A stretch of DNA of 64,000 bases, from contig RQOL01000519.1 in the NCBI GenBank assembly GCA_013076295.1, positions 868,001 to 932,000 of the forward strand, given 5' to 3'. The notes beneath the pieces were generated by a model that was not told the DNA's origin, made no database searches, and saw only the letters and a list, made by a program, of their open reading frames with translations. Shown here piece after piece: positions 11,107-50,853 of the stretch. Positions within the stretch are counted from its first letter, which is position 1, and each line of letters begins with the position of its first letter. Made by a program: the position numbers and the translations under genes. The DNA is from Sanderia malayensis. Lineage: Eukaryota > Cnidaria > Scyphozoa > Semaeostomeae > Pelagiidae.

Positions 11107-14100
11107 TTTCGTATATTTTTTGCTAATTCCCAAGTGAAATTTCCTGCATGCGGTTCAGTGTCTTTCCTCTGTGGTGGTCGGTTGTAGAGCCACAGCTTAA
11201 TATCTGAAATCGACGGTTTCAATCTTCAATCGAAGACAGTTCTCTGATGTAATGTAAAATGCTATCCCAACAACAAGAGACAGATGAAACACAATGTCCT
11301 TTAACAACAAGTATCTGCTCACAAGTTATTCATGTGATGAGAACGAAATTTCATTGTTTCAAAGAACTTTCCACATAAATTTGCAGCAAATGTTGATTTT
11401 ACAATTTACATCGATGTAAACACACGTAGAGCAAGCAAATTCATCAGCTACAAAACGTATTTTCACGAGAATTAATCGTATTTCCTGTGCTCTACTAGTT
11501 TGTCACACCACAAACGGCCTCGGCAAGCCATTTATTATCACTACCATCAACCAGATGCATCCATGAGATGTTTTCCCTTCTTTTCCTCGCAGTTCAATAC
11601 ACTGGCCAAGATTAACTCGATTTTTCACACGACTCTTTTTGCTTCACAAATGAAAATATCAACGTGACAAAGCATATACGGATTCCACCAATATAATTCA
11701 ACAACCACCGTTTTCCAGTCGTCTGATACTGTAATTTGAAAAGGACTCAACATTAGTACAGAGATAATAAACTTCTCAGAAGGGATTATTTGTCATTTTT
11801 TATTGTTGAAATGAGTCGGAATATGTTGCTTTCATTTCATAGTGATACTGTGTAGCTGCCTCTCGGTGTAACATGCCGGTTGAAACAGCTGAGAGAGGGA
11901 AGAAATCGCTGTGATCAACTATGTTTGGGCATGCCCTTGGCGTGTTGGTTGTCAGCATCTAACGGGCGGGAAGCATTCCCCTCAACTTAAGACCAGCAAT
12001 GATCCTCTTGTGCACAAGCGAACGTGCACTGAGAGATTAAAATTGGTAAAAAGATCCACATACTTTCGGAGAAGAGAGGGGATAATAGATGCATTGAAAA
12101 CAAACGGGAAAAATAAATTATACTATTGAAGAGAAGAATTGGAAAAATGTTCATTCATGCTGTTGTTGCTGGAGAGAATGTAATTGAATATCTCACATGA
12201 CATTCAGGCATATGTCAGGCATATGTCAGGCATATGTCAGGCATGCACCAAAAAATGTCATACATTGGATGCTGTTACGATCGACAAAAATGAGGGGAGA
12301 TGAAAAAGAGTTCGATAAAGTTCAAAATGCTCGAGATAGCTGGTGTCAACTGTCCATCTAAATATCAGCAACAACAACAACGATTTGCTGCTACTCATAC
12401 CACATTCTGTAAAACCAAACACGTCATAACTTCAAGCAGGCTATCACGGTGCTGATATTATGAGTAGCGTCTATAGTAACGATAAAACATCTTCACATTC
12501 AGATAAGATCGGCTAATTGAGACCCGTTAAAGACTTAAGATTGATATCAGAGGAATAGAGTCAAGCAGAAATGCAAAATTAGGCATGCACAGGCATGTCT
12601 TTTATAAGCCTGCTCCTGCATAAGTGCGACAGGCCTTATCAAGAACGGGGATTGTCTTCTTGGAACAATTGTTAATTTGGCCAGCGTTGTTTGTTTTCTA
12701 TTCTGGCCCCTCGTTACTAATTGCAGTCATTAAGAGGCTGGGAAAATCTCAAATGCAATCATAAATACAACACATTACACTAATGAGAGATGGGTTAGCA
12801 AACACTCGACCATTACATTGGTTTCAAAGAGTTTTCTCTGAAAATTGGCCTGGTGGTCTATTGCTTGGTAGAGGTGTCATGTAAAGTTGCGTGTTGTAAT
12901 ATACTGGATATGTGCCCAGTTTGTTGTTAAGTGCAGCTGTTATCTTGTGCTCTTAGGAACTAAAATGATCTGTCAATTTGCAAGCAACTCCTATAGAAAA
13001 ACTCGAACAAAGCAAGCAGCAGCAAGCCAGACTTCTATTATTTTATGGAAGAAACAAAAGTAAACTTAAATTAGTAGATCAATTAAAGGTTTTATCCAGG
13101 AGTGCTCACAAAACGTTCTATGAAGTCGAACTAAAAGAAAGGCAACTTAGATTCCTGCTAATTGTAACGTGATGTAGTTATAAATGTTACAACGCTACAT
13201 ATTATAACATTCCCACAGCCAACAGTTAGCACACAGAGCATCTTTGCCCTTCCTCTAACAAATAGTGACCCATATTTATAAGAGTCTTTACTTATTCTCC
13301 AGGGGTTACGGCCACTTCAATGAAGATAAGTAGATAATATTTGCACAAGTCTCACCCAAATCCAAAGTACACTGCAAACAGTACTTTTTTCTTGAATAGA
13401 TTAGGATATTGTACTTATCAAGAGGTGTGCGTCATATTGGCCATGGCAAATGCAGAAAAAATGATTCTTTGACTCGCGTTGAACAAAGTTGCACTGCAAC
13501 GTGGCAGGATTCCAAATCTAGCTACTAAACAATTGCCTTATTTCATGCAGAAATTCCTTGGGAACAAAGTCAGTCCACTAGACACAAAAATACCAACACG
13601 TTAAAAATGCTCAGAAACCTTCAAGTTGCACGCACTGCATTCAAATGCTTGCTATGCCGGAGGTTACATGGACGGGGGTAGGAATCATGCTTCGGAGAGC
13701 GCTCTATTCGCTATACACTAACCAACGCTTGACACCCGCTCACCCCCGTCTCATATGCCTCCTAAGGCAAAGCGATTACACGAAACCGATTCAGCTTAGG
13801 CTCAGAGAAAACACTATTAGACAGGCTTTGAAAAGCAGTTGCGATTGATAGCGTAGAAAGCTTTGTAGTAATTAAGACAGTACAAATCATTGAGTCATAT
13901 ATACGAAAGATAATTAGTGGTTTTTGCAATGCTTCCTTTCTTGCATAATAGGAGAAATTTATCCTCAATCAAATCCGTTGTATCGCTGTTGATGGGGTAA
14001 AGAGGATAGAGCAGATGCTCCATGATGAGACACAATCACTTTCCGTTTATCCTATTTCGAGATTAGCATTGCGTTCAAAGAACAACTCCACAGAGCATAT

Positions 14101-17100
14101 TTTATTAAAAAATTCCAATATTAATTTCCACCTACTTACGCAGACTGCGCAGAAACCATCATAGTTCTTAGATTTCCGGATGAACATAGCCTCGTTCAAG
14201 CGTGAGATATACCACGGAAGAGGCTGATTGCGAAATGTACAGCATAATGCTAAAGAAATGCTTGCTTAACACTTGTGAAACGCAACTTAAACTAACAACA
14301 CTACGTGTGCAGTGAATTGCATTGATATCGTGACTGAGCTAGTTAATAGGAAAATCAGTGTGGATGCAGCTTGCGCATACGCTACATATTTATCAATCTT
14401 TCCAGTCTGACTTCTCCAGCCATTTGCCATGCACTGTGCCTCACACTAAAGCCAAACCAACCGAACAACGATTGTATTTACTCTAAAAACAACGTGGCTC
14501 TTATAGCCCCCATTATTGTGTATTAAAATCATTAGAAAACTCATTAACCCTCGGGGGTAGATAAATTACTTTATTGTTGCAATGTACCAGCTTATCACAC
14601 AGCGAGCCAAATCTGAGGTTAATCAACAATTATTCCAATAAATTTTCCCTTTTTCCCACAGTTCCTATACAATTAATATTATCACAACAGAAAAGCTAAG
14701 AACTGTTTTATTCTGGCACTCGCATTCAAGTTCATGGGTGGGTTTTGGGCTAGTTGACCAGCAAATAAAAACATTTATAAAGCTTATTCTTTCGAGTTTC
14801 AAAGAGTCGTGACAATAGAAGAAAAAACAATGTTTCAAAACTTGCCAAGGGTGGTTAGATTTGAAATAAGAATATAATTATTCGATGAGAAATTTCGATT
14901 TCAATGCTTTTATTCTCAAACTTGACTAAAATATCGTAATTTTTTATTAAATTCCCTCCGTAAGAAGAGCCCCCTCTTTCCAATAAAAGCCCTTATGGAA
15001 TAAGAGCCCTTCTATAATAAGCGCCCATGCAAAGTCGATAAATTAAATAAACGCAACCTTTGTTTATCGATGAAGTCCTATTTGATCAAATATGGCTACA
15101 ACGGTACAAATGGGGATAAGAGGCTCATCAATGCAACAATATTAAAGTCATGTCTTCTTCACTCATTCACATTAATCCTCAACCCATTGAACTCAGCTAC
15201 TAAGTAAGTTATACTGGACTTCTCAATTAAGATTTAAGCACCGTTATCAAGCATACAATGGAGCTTATCAGAGAACAACTTTCGTTCAGCATAGTAATAG
15301 TTTCAGTAGACATTGCTTCCCACTCACACAGGGACGATAAATCCAGTAGTAAACTGCTATACGAGGAGACATATTTTCACAGAGCAAAACCGTGAAATTG
15401 GAAGAAGTAATTGAAGAGAAATAGAGTGGTATTATTTGACCGGCTTACCTCGCAAATTCAAATCTCAGACAATCTTATTTACCTAAATGGGCTGATCTTG
15501 AATCTTTCAATTTCAAACTCTATGCACTTTACATCGGTGTGATATACAACAAATATACATTCACAACGCCAAAATATTTGTTATTGGCCACGATTTTTCA
15601 AGACAAGCAACGGCACGAAGCTTGCAGACTCGACGAACTCACAGACATGACTCACACTATGCCTATTTACATAACGATAGACTTTGGTGATTGTCTATAT
15701 AAAGCACTTCATGAATGAAACTTGGTTTGTCAATGAATTACGTTGCTTTTTGGCGGGAACATCACTAATTACTCAATTGTTGTTTTGGTCATTTCGTTTA
15801 CTCGTTACTAATTGTGCCGGATTAACGAGCACAGGGAATAGTTTTAATTAAAAATATCACGCTATTCTCAAGATATTTACTGTACATCCACCTGGGTTGA
15901 ATTTCATTTGTTGTCGTTTACTATTGTACAAATAAATATACAAACAAGTAATGAACGCTTTAACAGTCTGCAACAAACAAACAATATACCTTATTAAAGA
16001 TTCAAACGTCCTGTTAAAAGACAGCAGCACATTTTTGTGCAATAGCTTTATCCAATGAAACTTTGCTAAAATAGAGCTCTTAGCTCTTATGTGTGGAAGC
16101 AAACTCACACAAACTTTTCCCTGCAATACTGAAGGTATTATACTATGGGACATTTGTCACAGCTGCACTCTTGACTGTCCATTGAAATCATTAGCACACA
16201 GTGTATGAGTGAATGACTTCGGGGAGTCAAGTATCTTGTTAAAGGGCGCGAATTGTTGGCAGCAGCAATACCCGTCCGTCTAGCAAAATCTCAATAATGT
16301 TCAATGCTAACAAGATCAAGATACGGGGGTTAAAGCAAACACCCCGGTTTAAGTTATATCGTGGCTTCGCTTATTCACATTACTTCATCAAGCTCGCGAA
16401 CCTTTCACGAGAAATGCTTTCTGACAAAACCCGCAACAATACACTATCAATAAAAGTCAGAGATCTGCACTGCTGAGTGCATTTAATTAAGGTCAACAAA
16501 AGCGAGGACAAATACCAGATTAAGCCGAACAATGCATGAACGATAAATGAGCAGTTGAGTTAGTTCATGTTCATTGTTCAGCTCGGCTAGGCCAGCTGCC
16601 AGTCTTTTGACCGGGTCGGCAAATCGAAGTGTCCTGGGGACAATCGTAAATAAAGGCCAACACAAAGGATAACAAATATAACTGAAGAAACCAGGTGGGC
16701 CACAATGATGTTTAGTGCAAAAACCCAAATCGGAGGGCAATGTAAACTTCTCAAGTCAAACTTGTTATTTCTATCTTTTGTGTATACAGAGACACGAAAT
16801 TGTATTGTATGATGCAACAAATAGCAAATGGCTTTCACGAAATAGAATTTCTCCTTATAAGACACCTTCCCAAGATCTAAAAAACGTCGTGGCGTGCATA
16901 AAGGACACGCATAAGGGTTACCTAGAGTCGAGGATAAACTACAGTACATTTGAGACAAAAGTTCAAGTGTGTTATGTACAAGGAAATGGTCGGTCGAAAA
17001 TGGTGCGTTGAAAATTGAATAGTGAAAATTGTGCCTATTCCCAGCAAAGAGCTGGAAGAAACAGCTTATAGTGTTTCAATAACAGCCAACATTACCCCAA

Positions 17101-20100
17101 TAGCACAACTACACAAAAACTGTGATAAATAACTATAACCACTACATTAAACCCTGTTACATAGAAACAAACAAAAATGTTAAACTAAACTTACATTGAA
17201 GTGCCTTTTCTGTGTTTACTTCTCACGCAACTCTCTTCTCTTTATGATTGTTAGTCTTCCTCAATTCTCCAGTATATCTATGAAAAACCCACAAAACGAT
17301 ATTATCTAATTTCTCAGCATTGTACCATACACAAAGCTCGTAAATAGCAAATACGTTTACAATTATTATTTGTATTCATATAGCTACACGCCAAAACTTC
17401 GACAAGGAAGAGTGTCTGAAACTACAGCGAGTGAAAGTTAGTAATTACTTGATAAAACGGCAATTAATCGCATATAAATGACCATTATTGAAGTTTTTTT
17501 GCTTTGATCATGAGACCTACATAAACAAGTGCTGTTGCGTGTGTTTCTCTTCAGATAATATTATCAGACTATATTATATCTCGAAACTATTTACCAAGGG
17601 TCATCAATTATTCAAGCTAATGCCGCTTCCAGCCTGTTTTCCTTTGAAAATTCCCAACAAAATAATATAATATTTATTGCATTCTGTCTGAGATGAAGTT
17701 ACAGATATATACACAAAATAAAATCAAGGTTAGAACTGCCAATCTCTAAACCTGACTTATTTGGGTTCAAGTTTGCACGTCTAAAATGGTTTCAGGTTCT
17801 TTGTGGACGAAATAAAAATTGTCACGTAAAAAGCTCTTGTGAGTATATGCGAAAGCAAAATTCTGAACTAAATATACTTTCAAACCACACACGCCACCAG
17901 AGTTATGTCGAGGCAAAAGAATATTTCGCTAACTAGCATAATTAAAGACCAGTAGGATGCAATAATGAGGCCGTAAATAATTCATAAAGGATATGATTAA
18001 GTACCTATCTATGCTGGAGTCGTTTTAAACTGCTGCGGAACTTAATATTCCATCAAATAAATATTGGGGAGTCATTAACAGAAAGCATTTTTCATAATTA
18101 TTGTTCAAGTTCTTCATAATTACACGCTTAAAAGTAAAAATTCGGGCCACCAATGTTATATCTAAGAATTTACTTTAACACGGAAACGAAATTTCTCCAG
18201 TTGAGACATTTGATAAACAAGTGGGAAGAAATATTAATTTTTCGCTATGAAAGATAAATTTGTCTAAGTGTATTGGATCAAATTGTTAATCTATATTATT
18301 ATCAAAAAAGCATATAAACTTTCTAAATATAATCGAAAAGTTTGTGGAATTATTAATGACTTGAATGAGTGAAAGCGTTATATAAGGCGACATGTATGAA
18401 TTTATATTTTTCATTGATTAAGAAACACCTGTTGGAATGGTATTATTGTTAGTCAGAGTCACAACCAAAGCATATAGGTTTCAAGTGGAACGGTACATTT
18501 TGAACTATTGAAACACCCATTAAATAATTCTCATTAGTTCATATTTAAGGGGACTTAACATCTTGCAACACCCAGTTAAGGTTTAAAATCCATTTCTACG
18601 AACACTAAAAAATCCAAGTGATCTCTAGCAAAGGTGTGAAAGATCCTGAATGGTGTGAAACGACCTTCTCAAGGAGATATATTTGACTTCTCTTCAAAGC
18701 AGAAGGTACTAATTCGCTTCTCGATGTTTAAGTGACTGTTCAAGAGGCTTTTAGCTTCGGGTATAGAATTTAGAAAGGTTTTTTTTAATCCTTAAATCAA
18801 TTATAAATTTAATCTGTTAAGATAATTAAAATCCAGGTCAAAATGTCCGTTAAATGCGGAATTCCTCCCTTAAAAACTATAATGAATGTTCAAACAGTTT
18901 CCACTCGAGTATATAGCTACTTTTATCCGGTGATATCCAAAGATTATTTTTTAGTCAGAGCAAAGATATCAAGAAAACAATAAGGTGGTTCTTGAAATGG
19001 TTGACGCCCGAGTTCATCTTTTTCTCGTTGCATTTCGAGTCAAAATTTGCAAGTCAAAGGAACAATAGTTAAGCAAAAACTCCTTATAAAACTGCACTTT
19101 TCTTGTGCTTACGAGCAAATAGACATGAGTATTTTGTGCAAAATAAACTTCAAGGCTGAGAAGCATGTTGCTATTTATAAAAACATGGCTTGAAAAGGGC
19201 AGCGTGGACATAGCGCTCTACGTAGCGTAAATTGAATAGGCCAACGCGTGACTTAAAACAAAGTATTTTAAATGCTAAAAACGAGCTAATTCTCACCTCA
19301 AATCTTTGTAATTTCAGTTGACAATATGGCTTAAGCTTCAGGGAAGGCGAATGCGTAATTTGCGCAGTGATAAGAGCAACTTACAGCTTGAATTTCAGTG
19401 ATAAAATAGTGAAAATTTGAACCAAGGTCACGCCACTGAGGCAATTCAACTTGTTTCGCGTTCCAAGCACGTGTGTCCACACTTACTACCAACAATGCAA
19501 CCGTTTGTTATAAATCTTTTCATTCATAATTCAAAAGAAGAAGCCATTCGTAATCTTTTAAATATGCGAATTCTATTTAAATTAAAGATGAGACGGCACT
19601 TGTGTATATAACTTTGAAAGTTACTACTTATTTATTGGTTGGCAAAACTAAATTCCATCATTCTCAATATTTCTCATCATGACAATATTCTCAGGTGCCC
19701 TTAACAAGGTTTCCAAAGAATTGTGAAAAGCAAGGAAAAACAGAAAATGTAGATTTCTACTACTTCTTCTTAAAATTAAAATACACAATAAATATATATG
19801 CATTGAATTAAATTAATGTCTTAATTTTATTAATTTAAGATATTATTTAGATTTAACAACTACTTTGACTCCCTTATATCCTTAAAAATAAAATATTTCC
19901 GTCCTAAATAAATTGATACATAAATTCCACACAATTTTAGATACTTCAGCGTGAAGAGTTGAGCTCCTTTGATATACACTGATATATTATATGTAATAAC
20001 TTCTGCTATAAATTGCCAAATAACTTGTCGTATTATTCTACCATAATTTTTTATTTACAAATAAACCATAATAAATAAACGAAATTAAAAATAAAGTGAT

Positions 20101-20662
20101 TGTCTGCAACAATATAAAACGTAATCAGATAATAAAAGAATGAAATTTCGGTTACGCTTGAGTAGATGCTTGTGTGACCTTCTTACAACAATAATTATAA
20201 ATTCTGGACATTGAAGTTCAGAAAATTAAAGTAAAAGTAATCTACTTAGACTCATGAAAGCAAGATGAAATTAATTTCAAATTTACCATCAACAACGTCC
20301 AGTTTGTGCTTGGAAAAATGAGAAACTCCCTATAAATGGTTCACTACTTTGCAACCCCCCTCACACCCCTCTTAGGCCCCCTCATCAAAAGCTGGGGAAA
20401 ATGGCGATCTCTAATCCACACGTACCATTACATAATTCTAGCCCCTTCTCTAAAAACGTCTTTACTTCGAGTCTCCAATGACATATGGAGGACATCGTTC
20501 ATACGTTCTTGAGACGGGCGCTGTTAACTTACAAAACAGAATACTACATCATATCCGCAATAAAAAATCTGCTCACTGGCAGGTAAATTAAAAACAAAAA
20601 TAACTAACAAAAACATAGAAGTAATACCAGATTACATTCAGCAAATATATAACTTGATTTCT
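11107..20662. other. Gene-poor 9.5-kb AT-rich interval
   Basis: Lies between the 5' end of the MARCH-like gene and the 3' end of otoferlin. I find no ORF with recognisable family content, no credible splice chain and no tRNA. The left end should contain the MARCH-like promoter and 5' UTR and the right end the otoferlin 3' UTR (a minus-strand AATAAA near 20050 is a candidate poly(A) signal). Repeat-like tracts with TAAGAGCCC/TAAGCGCCC motifs occur at about 14950-15030. Confidence 0.5.
12205..12246. repeat. 11-bp tandem repeat (CAGGCATATGT)n
   Basis: Three exact units and a partial fourth in the gene-poor interval. Confidence 0.85.
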
Positions 20663-48082
<27,420 letters not shown>

Positions 48083-48885
48083 CTTTACGACAACTCAGAG
48101 AAAGCAGAGCAGCAAAACGCAGATGTTTCTTCTCGAACTTTCTTTTGTTAGCTGCAATAATCGTTGACACTTCTGTAAACAGACTCCTCTTCTATTATTT
48201 TCAGCATTGTCGAGTACATTTTCATGAAAATCTAATGACGAAGAAGGAATAATACATATTTTAAATCACTGATTAGGCACTGATTAGGTTATAAATTTGG
48301 TAACTTGCTGAAAGTTTCGTAAATTAAACTCCGCTTTTGTTATATGATCAATTTTTTCTCACTACGCAGTATATATTCCTTGACAGCAAAGTCTTTTTGT
48401 TCAGCACTTTCTTACGTAATTAAGACCAGCTATCTCCACTTTACTTTACAATAAAACTAGATTATTTGCGACAAGTATCTTTACTTACTTCGATAAACTT
48501 CATTGCCGAATAAACATGTCCTAGCAAATTAATATCCAAAGAAACTTTTTTTGCTTGAAAGGCAATACTTTCTGTCCACCTTCAGTCTGTCGCAGAAGCT
48601 TCCTGGCTGCCTCCAACCACTACTGTACTTCCAGCGACTAATGTTGTCGAAGTTTTAGCTTCGAAGATAGTCTTCAAATTAGTTGTCTAAATTCCTCAGG
48701 CTGACGCACATATGTTGTTAATTTCGTAGCGATGGTACTATGACAAGGAATGCAGGTAATTTCACCTAAACACTTCGATCCTGCTAATTAAAACAATTTT
48801 TATATTCACCCGTAGTAAAATCAGAAACGTCCTTGCGATTTTCGAGCGTAAATTATAAACACAACAACTTCAAGAAATGAATTCT
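48083..48885. other. Otoferlin 5' flank
   Basis: AT-rich DNA that should contain the otoferlin promoter and 5' UTR. I see no ORF or clear core promoter element. Confidence 0.4.
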
Positions 48886-49164
48886 TTATGGCGACAATTC
48901 TCTTTCGATATACTTCGCGGTTGTTTTGAAGGGCTTCTCGCTGTTAGGCCGTTTTATTTCAGAGCAATCCAGTTGTGTTTTCAGTAATTTTTCTTCAGCA
49001 TACTTCGCCCATTCAATATTAATGGGAGATTCTTGAAGAAACGATGCAAAGAAGAAAGACCTGCTCCTATATTTTATGCATGCATAAATTATCAAAAGTT
49101 TTTCTGAGCGTCGGCAGGTGTTTTCTTTGTTATTTGCAGAGCTCAAATTTTCTGCCTTCACCAT
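48886..49164 (-). CDS. Possible small protein, 92 residues, unrecognised
   Basis: Intronless minus-strand ORF beginning MVKAENLSSANNKENTC and ending FKTTAKYIERELSP. The C-terminal half (NIEWAKYAEEKLLKTQ onward) is charged and looks like a soluble helix with coding-like composition; the middle has a hydrophobic/aromatic patch. CCAAT-like elements (AGCCAATCAG, ACCAATCGC) lie just upstream at about 49178-49215. I do not recognise a family. It could equally be a chance ORF, or the first and last exons with an unrecognised intron. Confidence 0.3.
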   Translation of the reverse strand: MVKAENLSSANNKENTCRRSEKLLIIYACIKYRSRSFFFASFLQESPINIEWAKYAEEKLLKTQLDCSEIKRPNSEKPFKTTAKYIERELSP

Positions 49165-50350
49165 TTATCCGCCTCCTAGCCAATCAGATGGCAAGCTGCG
49201 GCGAATCTACCAATCGCATCAAAGAATTTTGTCACGAATTTGTCAGAATTTTATCTTGGTGGCCCAAGTAAAAAGATGCTCTTTAAATGCGCAAATTTCT
49301 TTTTGGGGATTCGGTTAAATCAAAAGAATTACTAATTTGGATCCAAGAAGAACTTAGTCAAAGTACTATGAAATAAATTTGCCTGTCACAGGCTTTTTCA
49401 CCATGCAAGCACTGCATGCAAATTTGAAAGAATTCACATGCCATAATAGAACAGTATATGCATTCAAAACAGTGAAGTATCTTTAGTAATAACAATTATA
49501 ATGTAATGATAGCTAAATAAAGTGACTCTAAAAGCATTCTTCAGTAACTCATTCAGACAGCATCATTGTAACATAACTTCAAATTATTTTTTAAATGCTA
49601 AGGTAAGAAAATGTACAAAATTAATAACATATTTTAACAATTATCTATGAGCATTTTAAATATGATTAGAAAATATATTATAATTTATAAGACTTATGAT
49701 ACATAAAAATTTCTATTCGAGCGACTGTTGGGAGGGGTTCATAAATTGAAAGAGCAAGGTAGGGATATCTTGACTATACGTTTATTGTAGTATTTGGCAT
49801 CACATACCGTGGAAACGAAAACAACAAAATACTTGCTGTTAAGAAAAAATCTTAGACGTAAACACAAGTAAAAGAAAATAAAGATTTGAATTGTGGTGTT
49901 TCCGCATCGAAATTGGACGTTAGAACATATCCAATTGCTTGCGAAAGTCCGTATGAGGTCACTGATCAAAAACATTTGGATCAGTGCATGAGGTCCGTAA
50001 ATACACAACACAAGTTCATTGATTAGAAAATACAAATATCGCTGGTTTGCGCATATCTGATTCGCAATATGGCACCAGATCTGCACATATCCACTTGACA
50101 ACGATGACGATGACAACAACAACAACCACAATAATAAATCCAATTCAATCAGCAATCCAATTCAATGATGAATCCAATTCAATTAGCAAGTCAAACCAAT
50201 GATGAATCCAATTCAATTAGCAAAATAATAAATTCAATTCAATCAGCAAGTCAAACCAATGATAAATCCAATTGAATTAGAAACGAATCAATCCAATTCA
50301 ACCAGCACAATATCAACTTGAATCACTTCAGAACATTACCTTGGACTTAT
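49165..50350. other. Interval between the small ORF and the NOWA-like gene, with a minisatellite
   Basis: No gene is supported. At about 50135-50310 there are imperfect tandem units of roughly 40-50 bp built from AATCCAATTCAATTAGCAA and GTCAAACCAATGATGAAT; the NOWA-like stop codon follows at 50351-50353. The 3' UTR of that gene must run into this repeat. Confidence 0.6.
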
Positions 50351-50853
50351 TCAATGATGCTTCTTTTTGCCGTGGCGGCCTTTCTTATGATGTTTTGCAA
50401 CAGTGTTCCTCTTCTTTCCGAATCGCTGGCAGCACTGTGGTGGGCATCTGGGTGCGCAGTAAGAGGCACATTGTGGGTAACGTGCACAGTATTGCTGTTG
50501 GGCTTGGGGCAGCATGTAAGACAACTGGAAGCTGGCTACTGGCATCTGTGGAGCAGGAGCTTGGTATACGGGCATTGGCGCAGGCACTGGCGCAGGCATT
50601 GGTGCAGGCATTGGTGCAGGCATTGGCGCGGGCATCGGCGCGGGCATTGGTGCGGGCATTGGTGCAGGCATTGGTGCGGGCATTGGTGCGGGGGCAGGAG
50701 CGGGGGCAGGAGCGGGAGCAGCAGCGGCTGGGAGTGGAACATTGATGGTAGTGGCACAGCATTGGGGGTTACATTCAGGGAAACAGCTGCTAGTACAAGC
50801 AGGGACGGGGCAGCTGCCTTGTTGAACCTGAGGCTCCGTGTCTCTTCCAGCAC
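50351..50853 (-). CDS. NOWA-like last exon: two cysteine-rich domains around a (PAPM)n linker
   Basis: Domain 1 has Cys at 455, 460, 464, 468, 472 and 473; domain 2 at 564, 570, 574, 578, 582 and 583. Both keep the C-x3-C-x3-C-x3-CC pattern of minicollagens, with a longer first gap (4 and 5). Between them is a run of APAPAP then about nine PAPM units and a YQAPAPQMPV segment, in the place where a minicollagen would carry Gly-X-Y repeats. The tail KKRNTVAKHHKKGRHGKKKHH is strongly basic. Confidence 0.85.

Noticed and set aside
16483..16958. Two overlapping minus-strand frames with hydrophobic stretches, loosely like a CD225/dispanin two-helix protein with a frameshift
   Set aside because: No conserved CD225 core residues can be aligned and joining the frames needs an assumed shift; more likely chance hydrophobic ORFs in AT-rich DNA.
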